Of a DNA stretch of 64,000 bases, positions 9,985 through 21,440 are shown in pieces. The position numbers and the translations under genes were made by a program. Under the pieces are notes generated by a model that saw only the letters and a list, made by a program, of their open reading frames with translations, did not search any database and had not been told where the DNA came from. The stretch comes from Pieris napi (Eukaryota > Arthropoda > Insecta > Lepidoptera > Pieridae), in NCBI RefSeq assembly GCF_905475465.1, contig NC_062240.1, positions 3,859,001-3,923,000 of the forward strand, in the 5' to 3' direction. The stretch's first letter is position 1. Each line of letters starts with the position of its first letter.

Positions 9985-12420
9985 TTTTTGTAATGTTTAA
10001 TGTTTAAAGAACTTTATTTCTCATTACAAAAATTATTTTTTATTTACATGAGAAATTTAATATTAAGTATATACGATCGAGATACACGTCGCCATCAGCT
10101 AGCCCAATTTTAGTCTAATGGGCCCATTCTGATGTGTATCTTTAATGCCCTTTTGAACTGATCAATCACGCTAATGTTACGAACCTTAGACGGCAACCGA
10201 TTAAACAATTGCACACCCTCATACCTAATAGATCTCTTTAAATAATTTGTGCGCGGCTTTGGCAAGATAAGCAAACTCGCTCGACGAGTATTGCGTGTAG
10301 TGGTGTATTTGATTTTATTAAATGATAAGTTACTATGTAGAGAGTTATTTAAAATTTTTTTAATAAGGATACAGGTGCTATAAACATATAGTTGTTTAAT
10401 CGTCATAATTTTAGTTTCTTGGTAGATTTTATTAGTAGGTGTTAAAAAATTGTATCTGAATAGTGCTTTTATTAATTTATTTTGTAGTGTTTGTATTTTA
10501 GAAATTTTGTTTTTGCATGCTGTAACCCATATTTCAATTAGGTATATGAAATGTGGCTTGACTAAACAATTATAGATCAAATGACGTACAGATTGCGGAA
10601 TGCATTTAGATATTGACCAAAATCTGCCTATAAGTGATTTTAGTTTGGTAATTATGTGTGATATATGAAAGTTCCATTTTAAATTTGTATCCATTCTAAG
10701 ACCCAGATATTTCTCCCATTTTTTGTTATTGATTTCAACGTCTTGAACTTTAAGCGGTTGAAAGATAGGAATGAGTTTATTTGTTGCCTTGAATATTACA
10801 TAAGATGTTTTTGAAATATTAATTGTTAGAAGATTTTGTTGAAACCAAGAAGATAGAACATTTAGGTCTGATTGAGCTTGAGCAACCATAGTCTGGATAT
10901 TTGAACCAAAGTAAAATAAGCAGGTGTCATCAACGTAAAGAGTGATTCGGCCGTGTAAACCGAGTTCGTGAATGTTGTTAATTTATATTAAAAATAACAA
11001 TGGACCTAATATAGATCCTTGTGGGACGCCGCATGTTACTGGTATTTCTGAACTTTGAGCATTACCTATTTTTACTATCTGGGTTCTGTTTGATAGATAA
11101 GATTTGAATAATTTTAGTGCACAATCTTTTATTCCTATGCATTCTAATTTTTTAAGCAATAAGTTGTGGCTTACGGTGTCAAACGCTTTTTTCAGATCAA
11201 TAAACACACCCAGCGCCATTTTCTTAGTGTCAATATTTTATTTTATGTCGCTAATGAGATCGGCTGTGGCTGATAAAGTGCTGCTTTTTGATCTAAAACC
11301 ATATTGGCGTTTAAAAATGAAATTGTTGGTTTGCAAGTAAGTGTCAAGTTGTGAGTAAATAATTTTTTCTAATATCTTTGATATTGTAGGTAGAATAGAT
11401 ATTGGTCTGTAATTGCCGGGTTCGGTTTTGGGGCCAGATTTATGGATAGGAGTAACTCTGGCCTTTTTAAGAGAATCCGGAAATTCACCTTTATGCAGCA
11501 GCTTATTAAAGCAGATCGTGAGATATTCAGAAATATGATCAATTACACATTTTATTGTTTTAGTATTGATCCCATCTATTCCAGTACTACAATTCGTGTT
11601 TAGTGTTTTTATTATATTGGTGATTTCAAGTGTTGTGCATGGATTAAAGTTAGATAGTTCAGAGTTAAGACTTTGAGGAAGTGCTAGTGTAAAATTAGTG
11701 TGAAATTGTGTTGGTATTTCATTGGCTAGTTTTAGCCCTATGGTAGAAAAGTATGTATTAAAAGCAGCACAAATATCAGTTGTTTGAGTTAACTCTTTAT
11801 CTAGCTTGTTACTAGCCAATTTATTTATTAGACTCCACATTTTTTTCGGGTTTTTAGCGTGTTTAATAAATTCGTTGGAGAAGTAATTATCTTTAGTTTC
11901 CCTTATTTTCCTTTTGACCGTATCCCTTGTAGTAGTATATTGTGCTTGAACAACTATATTTGTAGGATCTTTTTTCAGTTCAGCCCATAATTGGTTTCTA
12001 AAGTGAATTGCACTAATAACTTCTCCACTTATCCAATCTTTCTGAGGTGGATTAAGTATCATTTTCTTTACTTGTTTGCATTTCCTTACACAGTCCTTAA
12101 TCGTATCTTCTAGTAAAGAATAATCAAGTGTTGCTACATCTAAATTGTAGGTCGTGAATAGTTTGTTAAATTTAGCATAGTCAATGGCTTCATATTCAGA
12201 GTATATTAACTGCGGGGCTTTGGATTTTTTTAACTCGATATAAAGTTGCCTATGGTCGGACATTCCTGTCTCAATAAATGCCATATGAAAAACGGTCACT
12301 TCTTAAATTTGAGCACACGTGGTCGATTATTGATTTACGTGTTTTCGAGTCACGTGTACAATATTTTTTCCTAATTTTATTTATGATGTTATATCCAGCC
12401 TCGTCCATTACATCCATATA
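9985..12420 (-). mobile_element. 5'-truncated LINE of the jockey/CR1 group (LINE-A)
   Basis: The element reads on the minus strand. It starts inside the endonuclease domain near 12415, runs through reverse transcriptase, and ends in a short 3' UTR finishing GAAATAAAGTTCTTTAAAC near 9995-10025. A second copy of the same 3' end, on the plus strand, forms the outer layer of the nest at 19372-21440. ORF1 and most of the endonuclease are missing, so it cannot move itself. The clade within the jockey/CR1/BS group needs a tree. Confidence 0.85.
10110..12415 (-). pseudogene. LINE-A endonuclease tail and reverse transcriptase, broken
   Basis: The coding strand keeps the end of the apurinic-type endonuclease (IDHVCSNLRS, then SDHRQLY after a frameshift near 12300). 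A linker follows, then reverse transcriptase: NYRPISILPTISKILEK (12299-11238 frame), FIDLKKAFDTVSH with the first catalytic Asp (11219-10983 frame), CGVPQGSILGPLLF, and LYVDDTCLF with the active-site pair, which lies between the listed frames. The C-terminal part ends RLPSKVRN..VIDQFKRALK (10889-10110). From 12299 to 10110 everything is in a single frame broken by only two stops (near 11240 and 10985). The second looks like a Tyr codon changed to TAA within LFLI.INN. Decay is slight. Conserved FIDLKKAFD and YVDD blocks support the RT assignment strongly. Confidence 0.9.
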
Positions 12421-13025
12421 CTGCATTTTGTAATATTGCATTAACTCATTTCCTCATCAAAGTTATATATATACTTACTTGATAAGTATCATTTAAATAC
12501 TTAAAAATAATAATAATTTTTTAATTTTTTTAAGTTTTTTAATTTGAAAAAAAAATTGGTGAACATTTAACACTTAATTTTCCATCATTGTGTTTACCAT
12601 ATAAAGAGTTATTTGGGCTTAGTTATTATTCGTTGTCATTATTCAGCGTCTACTAAAGTATACTCATAATCTAATCTTGATAAAGACCCTAAAAACATAA
12701 CCGTATCACAGAGCGATAATGCCATATAATTAACTTATTCGTTTACTTTAATAGCACATAATTTCATAATTAAGTCTTTCGACTCAGAACACAATACACG
12801 GCCTCTAATATTGTAATAAACATAATAAAATAAAGACTTTGTACGTTTTAATTATCTCATGAATAACATTAATTAAGGCACTACCGCTGCACTACGGCGA
12901 TCGATATGTTTCGTTTTAATTATACTAACTTAGACCTGAAATTAAAATAGGTTAATTCCAAAGAGATAAGTTGAGATATTTTTGCTTTCGTCACTACTTT
13001 TCTCCAATCAAAGAACAAACATTTT
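12421..13025. other. unassigned AT-rich sequence
   Basis: Nothing recognised. Confidence 0.5.
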
Positions 13026-13555
13026 TTGAAGTTATACTTCTTTAGGCGCGTTATGAAAAATTTATGAGAGTGAAATTTTACGATGCGCGCGCACCGTGAC
13101 ACAAAATTATCAGTATGGGCGCCGAGCGTGCGCGAGCGAGATGGGAATAAGACAATCTACAAGTAAAAAGAAATAGAATATGCGTGACGTAAGCAGCTAT
13201 GCCAAGAATTTTGAATGACCATAATGACATTTACCTTTTAAACAAATAAAGGAGTTTTAATTATTTTTTCAAGGAAATTTAGCAATGCTTTTTCACAAAG
13301 ACCTATTGTTACTTAGTTAAAAGGTTATGAAACATACCAAGTTATTAAATTCAATGAATATAATAAAATAATAAATAATAATAATGTTATTAATATGTAT
13401 TAATTAATAATTGAATAATATACTAAATATTAAATATTGTTAAATTATTAACGCTAAATATTTATTATTAATTATTTAATATTTAAAAAAAATAAAGAAA
13501 GCCAAAGAAGTATAACTTCTTACGCGCGTACATAAGTACACGCACCTTTTTTTTA
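13026..13555 (+). repeat. unnamed short element with GAAGT-TAT-ACTTC ends, copy 1
   Basis: The left end is TGAAGTTATACTTCTTTAGG, followed by CGCGTTATGAAAAATT, GAGAGTGAAATTTTACG and ATGCGCGCGCACCGTGAC. The right end is AGAAGTATAACTTCTTACG followed by CGCGTACATAAGTACACG. It shares both ends with 34164-34533 and 44223-44592, but most of its interior differs. Each end holds a self-palindrome. The element class is unknown to me. Confidence 0.7.
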
Positions 13556-16500
13556 TAAGCATATTGAATAAATGCGTTTTCTATGTCAGTTCTTTGTGTT
13601 GTCCAGTATTATATTTGCATTTGCAATACTAACTATATCACACGACAAGCTCACACTCACCGACTCATAGACTCAGAGTTAAAAGATTCTGTCCCTTTCA
13701 TCATCCCTTAAAATAAGTTCAAACGTTTGATGTATTTAAGGATTCACTACTTTGTTGGTGTAAGCCAAAAAAGAAATGAGAAAAAACTTTTTATTTTTCG
13801 TAGCAATTTTATTAGGAAATTATAGTGTTGATATTGAGATATATAAGTTATTTTGCTTGTACTGTTTTAAATTAAAAGTAACATAATTAAAACACGTTGT
13901 AACATGGTAATTATTTTATACCGAGACAGAGCAAAAGGACACTTGACATATAATCTATTTCGATTCTTTACAACAAATGAATTCTTGAATTGTTATTGTT
14001 TAAATTAGATAAATTATTAAATTTGATTTAATTTATTTTGTGTTTAGCTAGTAAACCTAAAATATTCCACAAAGACATTGTTAGTCGTTATAAACATTCC
14101 TCTGCTGTACCTTAGACCTTTATTGTTGAAGTGTAAGGCAAGTGTGGGTCTGTCTAGTCACAATATTGTTCTATACCGTAAAAGTAACTCAATAAATTGT
14201 TTAATACTGATAAATAATTCAAAGTCGCCATAGTTCGTATAATAGACCACAGTAAATTATTAATAGGATTTTGAATCAATTTGTGTTTGTTGAACTGATA
14301 AATTATTCATGTTCAATTAACAACATCACCGAGACCGATTTGTGAATAAATTTTTGATTTTGTTAACTTCTAATTAGCAGAATATTGAAAAAAAGTCAAC
14401 TAACAAAAGTCAATGATTCTTAGTGGTTCCGTAAACTCCTTTATAAAATAACAAATCGATTTTGTGAAAAAAATTCAAAAACAAACCCCTAATTTTGTTC
14501 GGACCAGCGAAAAGATTTCTTTTTATTTGCGAAATAAATTAAAACAACGAAATCATTATTTCAATGTTATTTAATATAATCTCATTGATACTAGAACACA
14601 CGGCCCAACACAGATACTCTTAATTGATTTGATTATGATGTAACATAAAATTTGTTATCCATAGTTATTTGAGGTAGACTTTAAATTGAATTCATTACAT
14701 GTATAAATCACACACCCACAACCAATTACGCTTTAGTGTTTGTTACTTTAGTTAGAGTATGTAGTCATCTCTTTGTATAATTATATGTTATCACAATTTA
14801 AGGCAGGCCAGACCTGTTACCACAGGACTTCTGTAGTCCCATTATAGGCACCAACCATGCCACCACCAACCACAAAGATGGTCATTACCTGAAAAATGCA
14901 ATATTTTGAAGAAGCAAATAAACTTTACTATAATTATAATAAAGCCAATTTACTCAATATACTATATAGTGAATGTCAAGTATTTTAAAAGTTAGATACG
15001 AATCATTTGATTAGTAACAAACGCCAAGAATCCCATAGGAGTATTTTTTTTACAATTTAACCTGAATGTTAATTGTCTTTTTGTGTATGTCTACTCATAA
15101 CTTCTGCTATAGATGTAGATGTTTTAAGTTTTCAAACGATCCACCTTATATAACAAGTAATAATATTTGATCATTGCGTTCACATTAACATAAGGAAACA
15201 CATGAACTTTATCAAATCTAAAATAGGATATTGTTTTCTATTATTTTATACACGTCATTTCGCTGATATTTGGATCGCCATTATTTAATTAATAGATAAA
15301 ATAATATTGTCCCCCACGGTAACAATCACTATTGGTACCACCAATTTTCTTAATTCTATTAAAATGGACCGCACATGTTTTATAAATTAATTTTTCAAAA
15401 AATCTATCTGAACGAAGAATCCATTTCCGTTAAGGATCTCACCTCGGGGCCACTTTAACCGGTAAACAAAAAATATTTCTATCCTCATTGAATTTTATCG
15501 TCGAGGTACCTCGGGTTGCTTATAAAATATTCAAAACAGTTTTTGTGAAGTTGCTTACGATATTCTCTTTGATAGAACTTATAAAGAACGATATTCGAAA
15601 TATGCTGAATAATAAGGATATTTATACATATATATTATGAAATTATAATCGTTCAAACTCTCTTGCTAGGGATTGAGATAAGAATTTATTATATAACTTT
15701 TTAATAACCACTTACTATCCACACGGCAATAATTGTATCTAGTTTTTTACATACTGACCAAAATACTAACTGCTAGTCTCGGCCTCGGTTGAATTTCATT
15801 TATATTTTGGAAATACATATACGATTATATTACTAAGGGATCATAAATCATTGTATCGTTAATAAAGCAGAAGAATTTATTTGAAATTTTTTTTATTGTT
15901 TTTGAACAAACATAAAAATATCTCATTATAATATAACTTTCACTTTAAAATTGTTGTGTGTTTATTAATTAATATAGAGCTGTTAATCGCGGCGTATCTT
16001 TAAGAAAAGCATTATATGCAATCATTGCTTTATTATGATGGGTCAAACAGAAAGATGGATTTCATGCGTATCTGTGATGACGAATTACAATTAAAATAAA
16101 GTTTAATTGTAATTAAAACGGCGGTCGTTGTTTTTAAAAGATTTTAATTTTGTTGAGTTGTGTATTGTTTGAGTAAATGTATGTACTGTTTATTGTAGTT
16201 ACTATAATAGGTCGTCGTACATGCAATATTTAATCCTTGACATTTTAATTGTATTTGAGATATTTTATAATTTAACTACATATCTTTGTTTTTTTTTTCA
16301 AAAACAAATAAGACACGAATTTTCTTCTTAAAATATTCATCCATATAAAACTGTCAACAAGCATAAAAATAAAAAGGCAAACCATAGACAAACGCTTCCA
16401 TTATTTTTTACCGACCTTCGGAAACCGATCGTATTTCACCATTCCATTTGCATTTTCCTACATTTTCCAATATTTTCTCTTTTGATAAGTGCGGTCAAAT

Positions 16501-17352
16501 TGTTGCTTTGAGATTCGGATCAACATATTATAGTGATGGTTTGACTCGTGAAGTGGTTTTAAAGGGATTAATAGGTAAACAAGAATTATATAACATTGTA
16601 CTTCACCAAAAACAGCAACACAGCAATTGCTCTTTAGGGGTAGGAATCCTACTACCAAAAACTCCCATGCATTTTTGAGGCAAGCGGTCCTTTCATCTAA
16701 CAAAAAAAACCGGTTATACGGTGCCACATTCGAACATATTTAATTCGACGATTTAATTACTAAAAAAAAGTATTTAATAAAATTTGTTTGAATAAAAATT
16801 TCTTCAGTTTCCAATGCATCACTGCATTGGTATTATATATTTAAACTTACTGTATATCTAAGATTTTTTTTTTAATCCTATCGTAACTAATCTGTGAAGC
16901 TTAGATACAGGAGTTCTTTAAACGTGTGTGTATTGTATTATGTAACAAAACTTTAACTACAGCCACAACAATGAGTTTGATCTGAAGCATCAACGCGACA
17001 ATCTCCCACAAATTACTGTGAAACAGTTATTCCATAATTCGACTAATAGCTGACATGGGACAAGTAACACTAAATATTATATCCAAAAGTTAAACTCTAG
17101 CACATCGCAATAAGGACTATAATCCCATACTCTCCACGAGATTTGTCTGGTTATAAACCCGGTAAATACATGTGTAGTTTCAGTAATTTGACTCTTAATG
17201 GTATGTTGGTGTGAACTCAAAATGGCCGCTACGAGTTTGCATCGTATTTCATAGATTAGTTGGAAATGATACGATTTAAAGCTGATTCATGTTGTTAATT
17301 TCGATATTTTATGATTATAATTAAAATGTAGTCCTCAAATATATATAGCATA
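13556..17352. other. unassigned AT-rich sequence, 3.8 kb
   Basis: No gene, RNA or repeat that I can support. Small frames at 16448-16678 and 16458-16727 overlap on opposite strands and show no domain. A GC-balanced patch near 15415-15530 (CCTCGGGGCC, GAGGTACCTCGG) stands out but is unidentified. Confidence 0.4.
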
Positions 17353-17732
17353 CTAGCAGACCGGCCAAGCGTTGCTGTGGCTAAGGTTTTTGTTATATTA
17401 CATAGTAGCAAACTATTCAAGGGAAACGGCAGGGCAACACTAGTCATGGGGACCATCATGCTTTTTTGGTGGTTATGCTATTAAATTGTAGGTTATGTGA
17501 AACGTTAGTACTTTCAACACAGCGCCATCTGTTAGAATTGTGACTATCAAATAATAAACAAATATTTTGCAATAAAATAATATTGCGGGTATAAATTGAG
17601 ATGTAAGCTATCCTTTCTTTTAAATTAGATCAACTAACTGCACACGGTGTGCAAATTTGATTGATATCGATTCGGTAGTTTAGGAGTCCATAGCGGACAA
17701 ACAACGTGACACGTAATTTATATATATTAAGA
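17353..17732 (-). mobile_element. non-autonomous Helitron, copy 2
   Basis: The minus strand begins TCTTAATATATATAAAT after A (17733) and ends CTAG before T (17352). It matches 1208-1583 closely end to end, with one small insertion in the AACTAACTGC region. It is 380 bp and non-coding. Confidence 0.8.
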
Positions 17733-18955
17733 TAAGCCTAGTAAATAAACGTGCCAATTAGCCCTGAGATCGTAAGATAGCATGTCCGTTAAAGCAACTT
17801 ACCTTGTATGGAACCAGCGAGTATAAGTTAAAAAACAAGGGTGTCTCGGGCTCTAGATGCTTATTAAATACGATAATTGAAACTATATGTGCATTATAGG
17901 TAACGGCTAGCTATACATATGATATCATTTACTAAAACTTTTATGGGCGTGATATTCAAATAACACGTAATCAATTTATTTTATTTTGTAATGTATCAAA
18001 CTCTCGCGAATAAGCTTTATTAAAGTTACAAAATTCGTTCACGAAATTCCTTTTCAACATAGATACTGTCCCGTAAAACTCTTCATAAATAACTCAAAAT
18101 CTTTATAAAATCGAGCCTATTTTCTCTATGGAGACAATAGAGTCAATCAGAGGCATACGGTTTATTTGCCAAACAATTTTGAAACATTGTTCAACGTAGT
18201 AAAGTTTAAATTATTAACAACGCCGACATCGGATTAACTTTGGTATTGTTAAAATGTTCAGTTTATAATTATGAAAGTTTAGCAATAATCGCCTTGTCGC
18301 AATTTCATGAATAATGGAATATTAATAAAGACGTAAATATTTATTAAGTAGCCTCACTGTATGGCCGAGTTTTAAATGGCTTTAGAATTTAAAGGAAAAC
18401 TTTTAGAAAGCTTCTTAATTTGTAAACTCACTGACAGAAACCACTTAAATTACAAATATTATCATTAAAATAACTTTAAATTCGTTAATGAAAACGTTAT
18501 GTAGTACTGTGACGTAATATTGTAATAAATAATAATAATGTTTACTAAAGAATATTTCCTAAAACATATTTTTAATTAGTTTAAATCATTAAAAACTCAG
18601 AAATTAAATGTGCAGTGGATCAAACGCAGTAATGTCTACTAGTGGAGGTGCTACGCAGCATTCGATCCAATTAAATTAATTACTACGCCGTAGCCACGCT
18701 ACGTTTTACGTCGCCGATAATAATGTTTCACCTACGACGGAACGCACTCAACTTGTGTCAATAATTTATGTGTTCCGAAAAATAAAAGGAAACAACTTAT
18801 TAATGGAAGCTTTTACAGCTGTACACAGACATTGATTAAGAGTTAAGGTTTATTTAAGCTATTTGGTACTATTGCATTGATTGTCTTCTCACTCAAGTAC
18901 CGCATATTAAGATACCTTAGAGAATTATGATTTCTATTTTTTGAAGCTTTAAGCT
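17733..18955. other. unassigned sequence with a possible exon and a CGTAGC-rich patch
   Basis: Two items inside are unexplained. One is a minus-strand open stretch at 17910-17803 that ends exactly at the strong splice-donor-like AAG|GTAAGT. The other is a patch at 18650-18715 with repeated CTACG/CGTAG words. Neither can be assigned. Confidence 0.35.
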
Positions 18956-18959
18956 GCTG

Positions 18960-19150
18960 TCACCTGCAAAACATATTCTGCTGCTGTCACTGGGCTCATA
19001 TTATTTTAAAGTGACAGTTAGTCATAGTCAAAGTAACAAAATGTACATTTGTGAACGTCAAAAAAGAAATTGCTGTCAAAAAAGAGTTGCTGCCAGTTCT
19101 CAAACGTCATACATACACAGTAAAAAATTGGTTAACAATTAAAATTTTCA
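18960..19150 (-). mobile_element. LINE 3'-tail fragment
   Basis: Contains GTACATTTGTGAACGTC and CTGCCAGTTCTCAA. On the minus strand this matches the 3' UTR type seen at 32340-32470, 50020-50190 and 60100-60830. It is eroded and non-coding. Confidence 0.5.
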
Positions 19151-19924
19151 CAAACAGAAAAAACTAAATTGCTAATCCACCCAACCGATTAGAACGCATG
19201 ATTTTATTTAGTTTTGAATCTGTGCTATAAAAACTCATCTAAAATTTAAAAGAAAGCTTGACGCTGCAGCAACCATGTAATGTTGTGACCTAAACGCATT
19301 TTAGTACTTTAAAATGGCGGCGAATTAATATATATCCCTTATACTACGTAATGGATATACATTAATAACTCGGTCCATAGTAGCTTATCATTTAAAAAAT
19401 CAAATACACCACTTCGCGCAATACTCGTCGAGCGAGTTTGCTTATCTTGCCGAAGCCGCGCTCAAATTATTTAAAGATATCCGTTGAGTATGACGGTGTG
19501 CAATTATTTAATAACTCTAAAATTCGTAATATAAGCGTGTTTAGTCAAAGTCAAATCGTTTATTTCAATTAGACCATCTAAAATGGCACTTTTGAACGTC
19601 AAAAAAAATATATATAAAGATGATTCTAGTTGCCCCTTCCAAAAGGTAGTTTCGTGTGGAGAAGAATGGGCAAGAAACTCCACACTTACTCTTTTAAAAT
19701 AGGTTTACAATATTTTGTTACATTTGTTAAATAATTATATGTGAAGACAATGTACTCTTAGAATAAACTACTATACTAAAAAAGTTAGTATACATGTTCC
19801 TCACATATTTACAAATATCGAAACCTTAGAATATTAACATTAAAGAGTAATAAAAAATATTAAAAAAACACAACAAAACAGTGTGTGAGATACAAAAAAA
19901 AATAATTACATTTGTAGCATTATA

Positions 19925-19930
<6 letters not shown>

Positions 19931-19958
<28 letters not shown>
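19931..19958. repeat. 28-base A homopolymer
   Basis: Uninterrupted run of A on the plus strand (T in the sense of the LINE around it). Its length is liable to sequencing error. Confidence 0.85.
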
Positions 19959-20043
19959 TAACAAAAATATGCTAATTGCTAAAGCAAAAAATCAGCAACC
20001 AATTTGATTTTGTCCAGGCTATAGAGCCAATCATAGGATTGTC

Positions 20044-20574
20044 CTATGGAGCAGGACCAGCATGTTTCCAAGCATTCTTATCTTGAATATAATCATCTAA
20101 TTTGTAATATGCTTGTTTACAAAGTGTACTTTTAATAAAACATTTAAATTTTCGTTCATTTAGTTTTAAAATGTCACAAGGTATTTTATTGTAACATTTC
20201 ACACAGTACCCCATAAATGAATTTTGAACTTTGGCTAATCTGAAAGATGGTTGAGCTATTTTATCTTTATTTCTAGTACTAAAATTATGTCTTTCATTTA
20301 TTTTACTAAAAAGATGTAGATTCTTTCTTACATACATAATATTTTCATAAATGAATTGGCAAGGTACTGTCATAATATTAATCTTTTTAAATAGTTCCCT
20401 GAGAGATTCGCAACGACGTAGATTATAAATGGCTCTGACCGCTCTCTTTTGCAAAATAAAAATGGATTCTATGTCAGCAGCCCGACCCCACAGTAAAATG
20501 CCGTAAGACATTATGCTGTGAAAGTAGCTAAAATAGACCAAACGCGCAGTTTCTACATTGGTTAAATATCTTAA
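20044..20574 (-). pseudogene. reverse transcriptase C-terminus, BS-like LINE
   Basis: The open frame continues upstream of 20541 to the insertion junction. It reads ARLVYFSYFHSIMSYGILLWG, LQKRAVRAIYNL and CVKCYNKIP, the typical region downstream of the RT thumb in transposon BS-like retroelements. The catalytic domain is absent because the copy is 5'-truncated. The remaining frame has no stops, suggesting a fairly young insertion. It is not functional. Confidence 0.8.
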
Positions 20575-20672
20575 TAGTCAATTCAAAAGGGCATTAAATA
20601 GACAAATTAGAATGAGCCTAACAGACTAAAATTGGGATAGCTGATGGTGACGCGTATCGTATATTTATATTA

Positions 20673-21372
20673 TTTATTAACACTTCGTTGCAAAAAACAA
20701 TAAATCAAACACAATACAAAAAAAATATAAGGGATGCAACGGGCGGCCTTATCGCTAATAAGCGATCTCTTCCAGGCAACCCTAGATAAAGAAAAAACTA
20801 AAAAAAAGAAACATGATTCGTGCGAGAAGTGCAGAAACAAATGTTATATAAAAAAAATATATATATACATAGTACCTTAATCTAAAGTAATACAAAAAAA
20901 AAAATTAACTACAGACTAAAAACTTAAAAGCTAATCTTACAAATACATGGACAGCAAATAGTGATGTAAAAGGAAACATAAGATTTACACAAGTCACGAT
21001 TGATCAGGATAGGACAAGGTTAAGAAATGTTTATGCAGAAGAGTTTTAAAAGATGACAGAGAGGTAGCCAATCGTACGGAGTCGGGCAGCGTATTCCACA
21101 ACTTAATGGCGGAGACCGTGAATGAATTGCCTAAGAAGGATGAAGTGTGAGAAGGAATTTCCAATAAACATCTATTAGAAGAGCGTAACATATAGTTAGA
21201 AGGACCTAAGAATTTAAAGTGATTTTTGAGATAAGAAGGGGTTTTCGGATTGAAAAGAATTGAGTATAGAAGTTGAAGAAGATGAGCGTGACGTCTGAAT
21301 CGAATAGGTAGCCACCCCAGCTGCCTGCGGAATTTAGACACATGGTCATATTTCCTAAGACCAAATATTATA
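20673..21372 (-). mobile_element. CR1-like (Kiri-type) LINE 3' end inserted in LINE-A
   Basis: A 5'-truncated minus-strand fragment. The 3' UTR has the pair GGTTGCCTGGAAGAGATCGC and TTATTAGCGATAAGGCCGCC, and ends near GCAACGAAGTGTTAATAAA. The same 3' end occurs at 55955-56100 on the plus strand. An ATATTA-like sequence flanks both junctions. Confidence 0.8.
20994..21372 (-). pseudogene. CR1-like reverse transcriptase C-terminus
   Basis: The recognisable part begins IIFGLRKYDHVSKFRRQLGW, followed by LWNTLPDSVR and a C-terminal LHKHFL. These are conserved blocks of the C-terminal region of CR1/Kiri-type LINE proteins. The open frame extends to 21434, but its first 21 residues are the antisense of the LINE-A tail. 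They join by insertion and are not part of the protein. Confidence 0.8.
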
Positions 21373-21440
21373 TTAAGTTTCTCATGTAAATCAAAATACA
21401 TTTTTTGTAATGAGAAATAAAGTTCTTTAAACATTCATTC

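Larger units (their letters stand above)
19547..20574 (-). mobile_element. BS-like LINE 3' end inserted in LINE-A
   Basis: A 5'-truncated minus-strand LINE. TAGTC at 19542-19546 and again at 20575-20579 is a likely short target duplication. The 3' UTR runs from about 20040 to 19547. It contains a 28-base A/T homopolymer and ends with the AAATAAACGATTTGACTTTG motif that is also present at 72-220. Confidence 0.8.
19372..21440 (+). mobile_element. LINE-A 3' end, split by two other LINE insertions
   Basis: Plus-strand LINE-A sequence occurs in three pieces. 19372-19546 is C-terminal coding (TACTCGTCGAGCGAGTTTGC). 20575-20672 carries the end of the coding region and its UTR (CAAAAGGGCATTAAAT, ACTAAAATTGGGATAGC). 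21373-21440 is the terminal UTR (TAATGAGAAATAAAGTTC). Each matches successive parts of the element at 9985-12420. Two minus-strand LINE fragments fill the gaps, so the host copy was here first. Confidence 0.85.

Noticed and set aside
11104..11340. Plus-strand 78-residue frame
   Set aside because: It is antisense to the LINE-A reverse transcriptase.
13026..13060. Resemblance of the GAAGTTATACTTC ends to recombinase sites such as loxP
   Set aside because: Only a short shared word (ATAACTTC-like). The arm and spacer layout does not fit and no recombinase gene is present.
16448..16727. Overlapping small frames at 16448-16678 (plus) and 16458-16727 (minus)
   Set aside because: No domain, no splice context and no codon bias that I can see.
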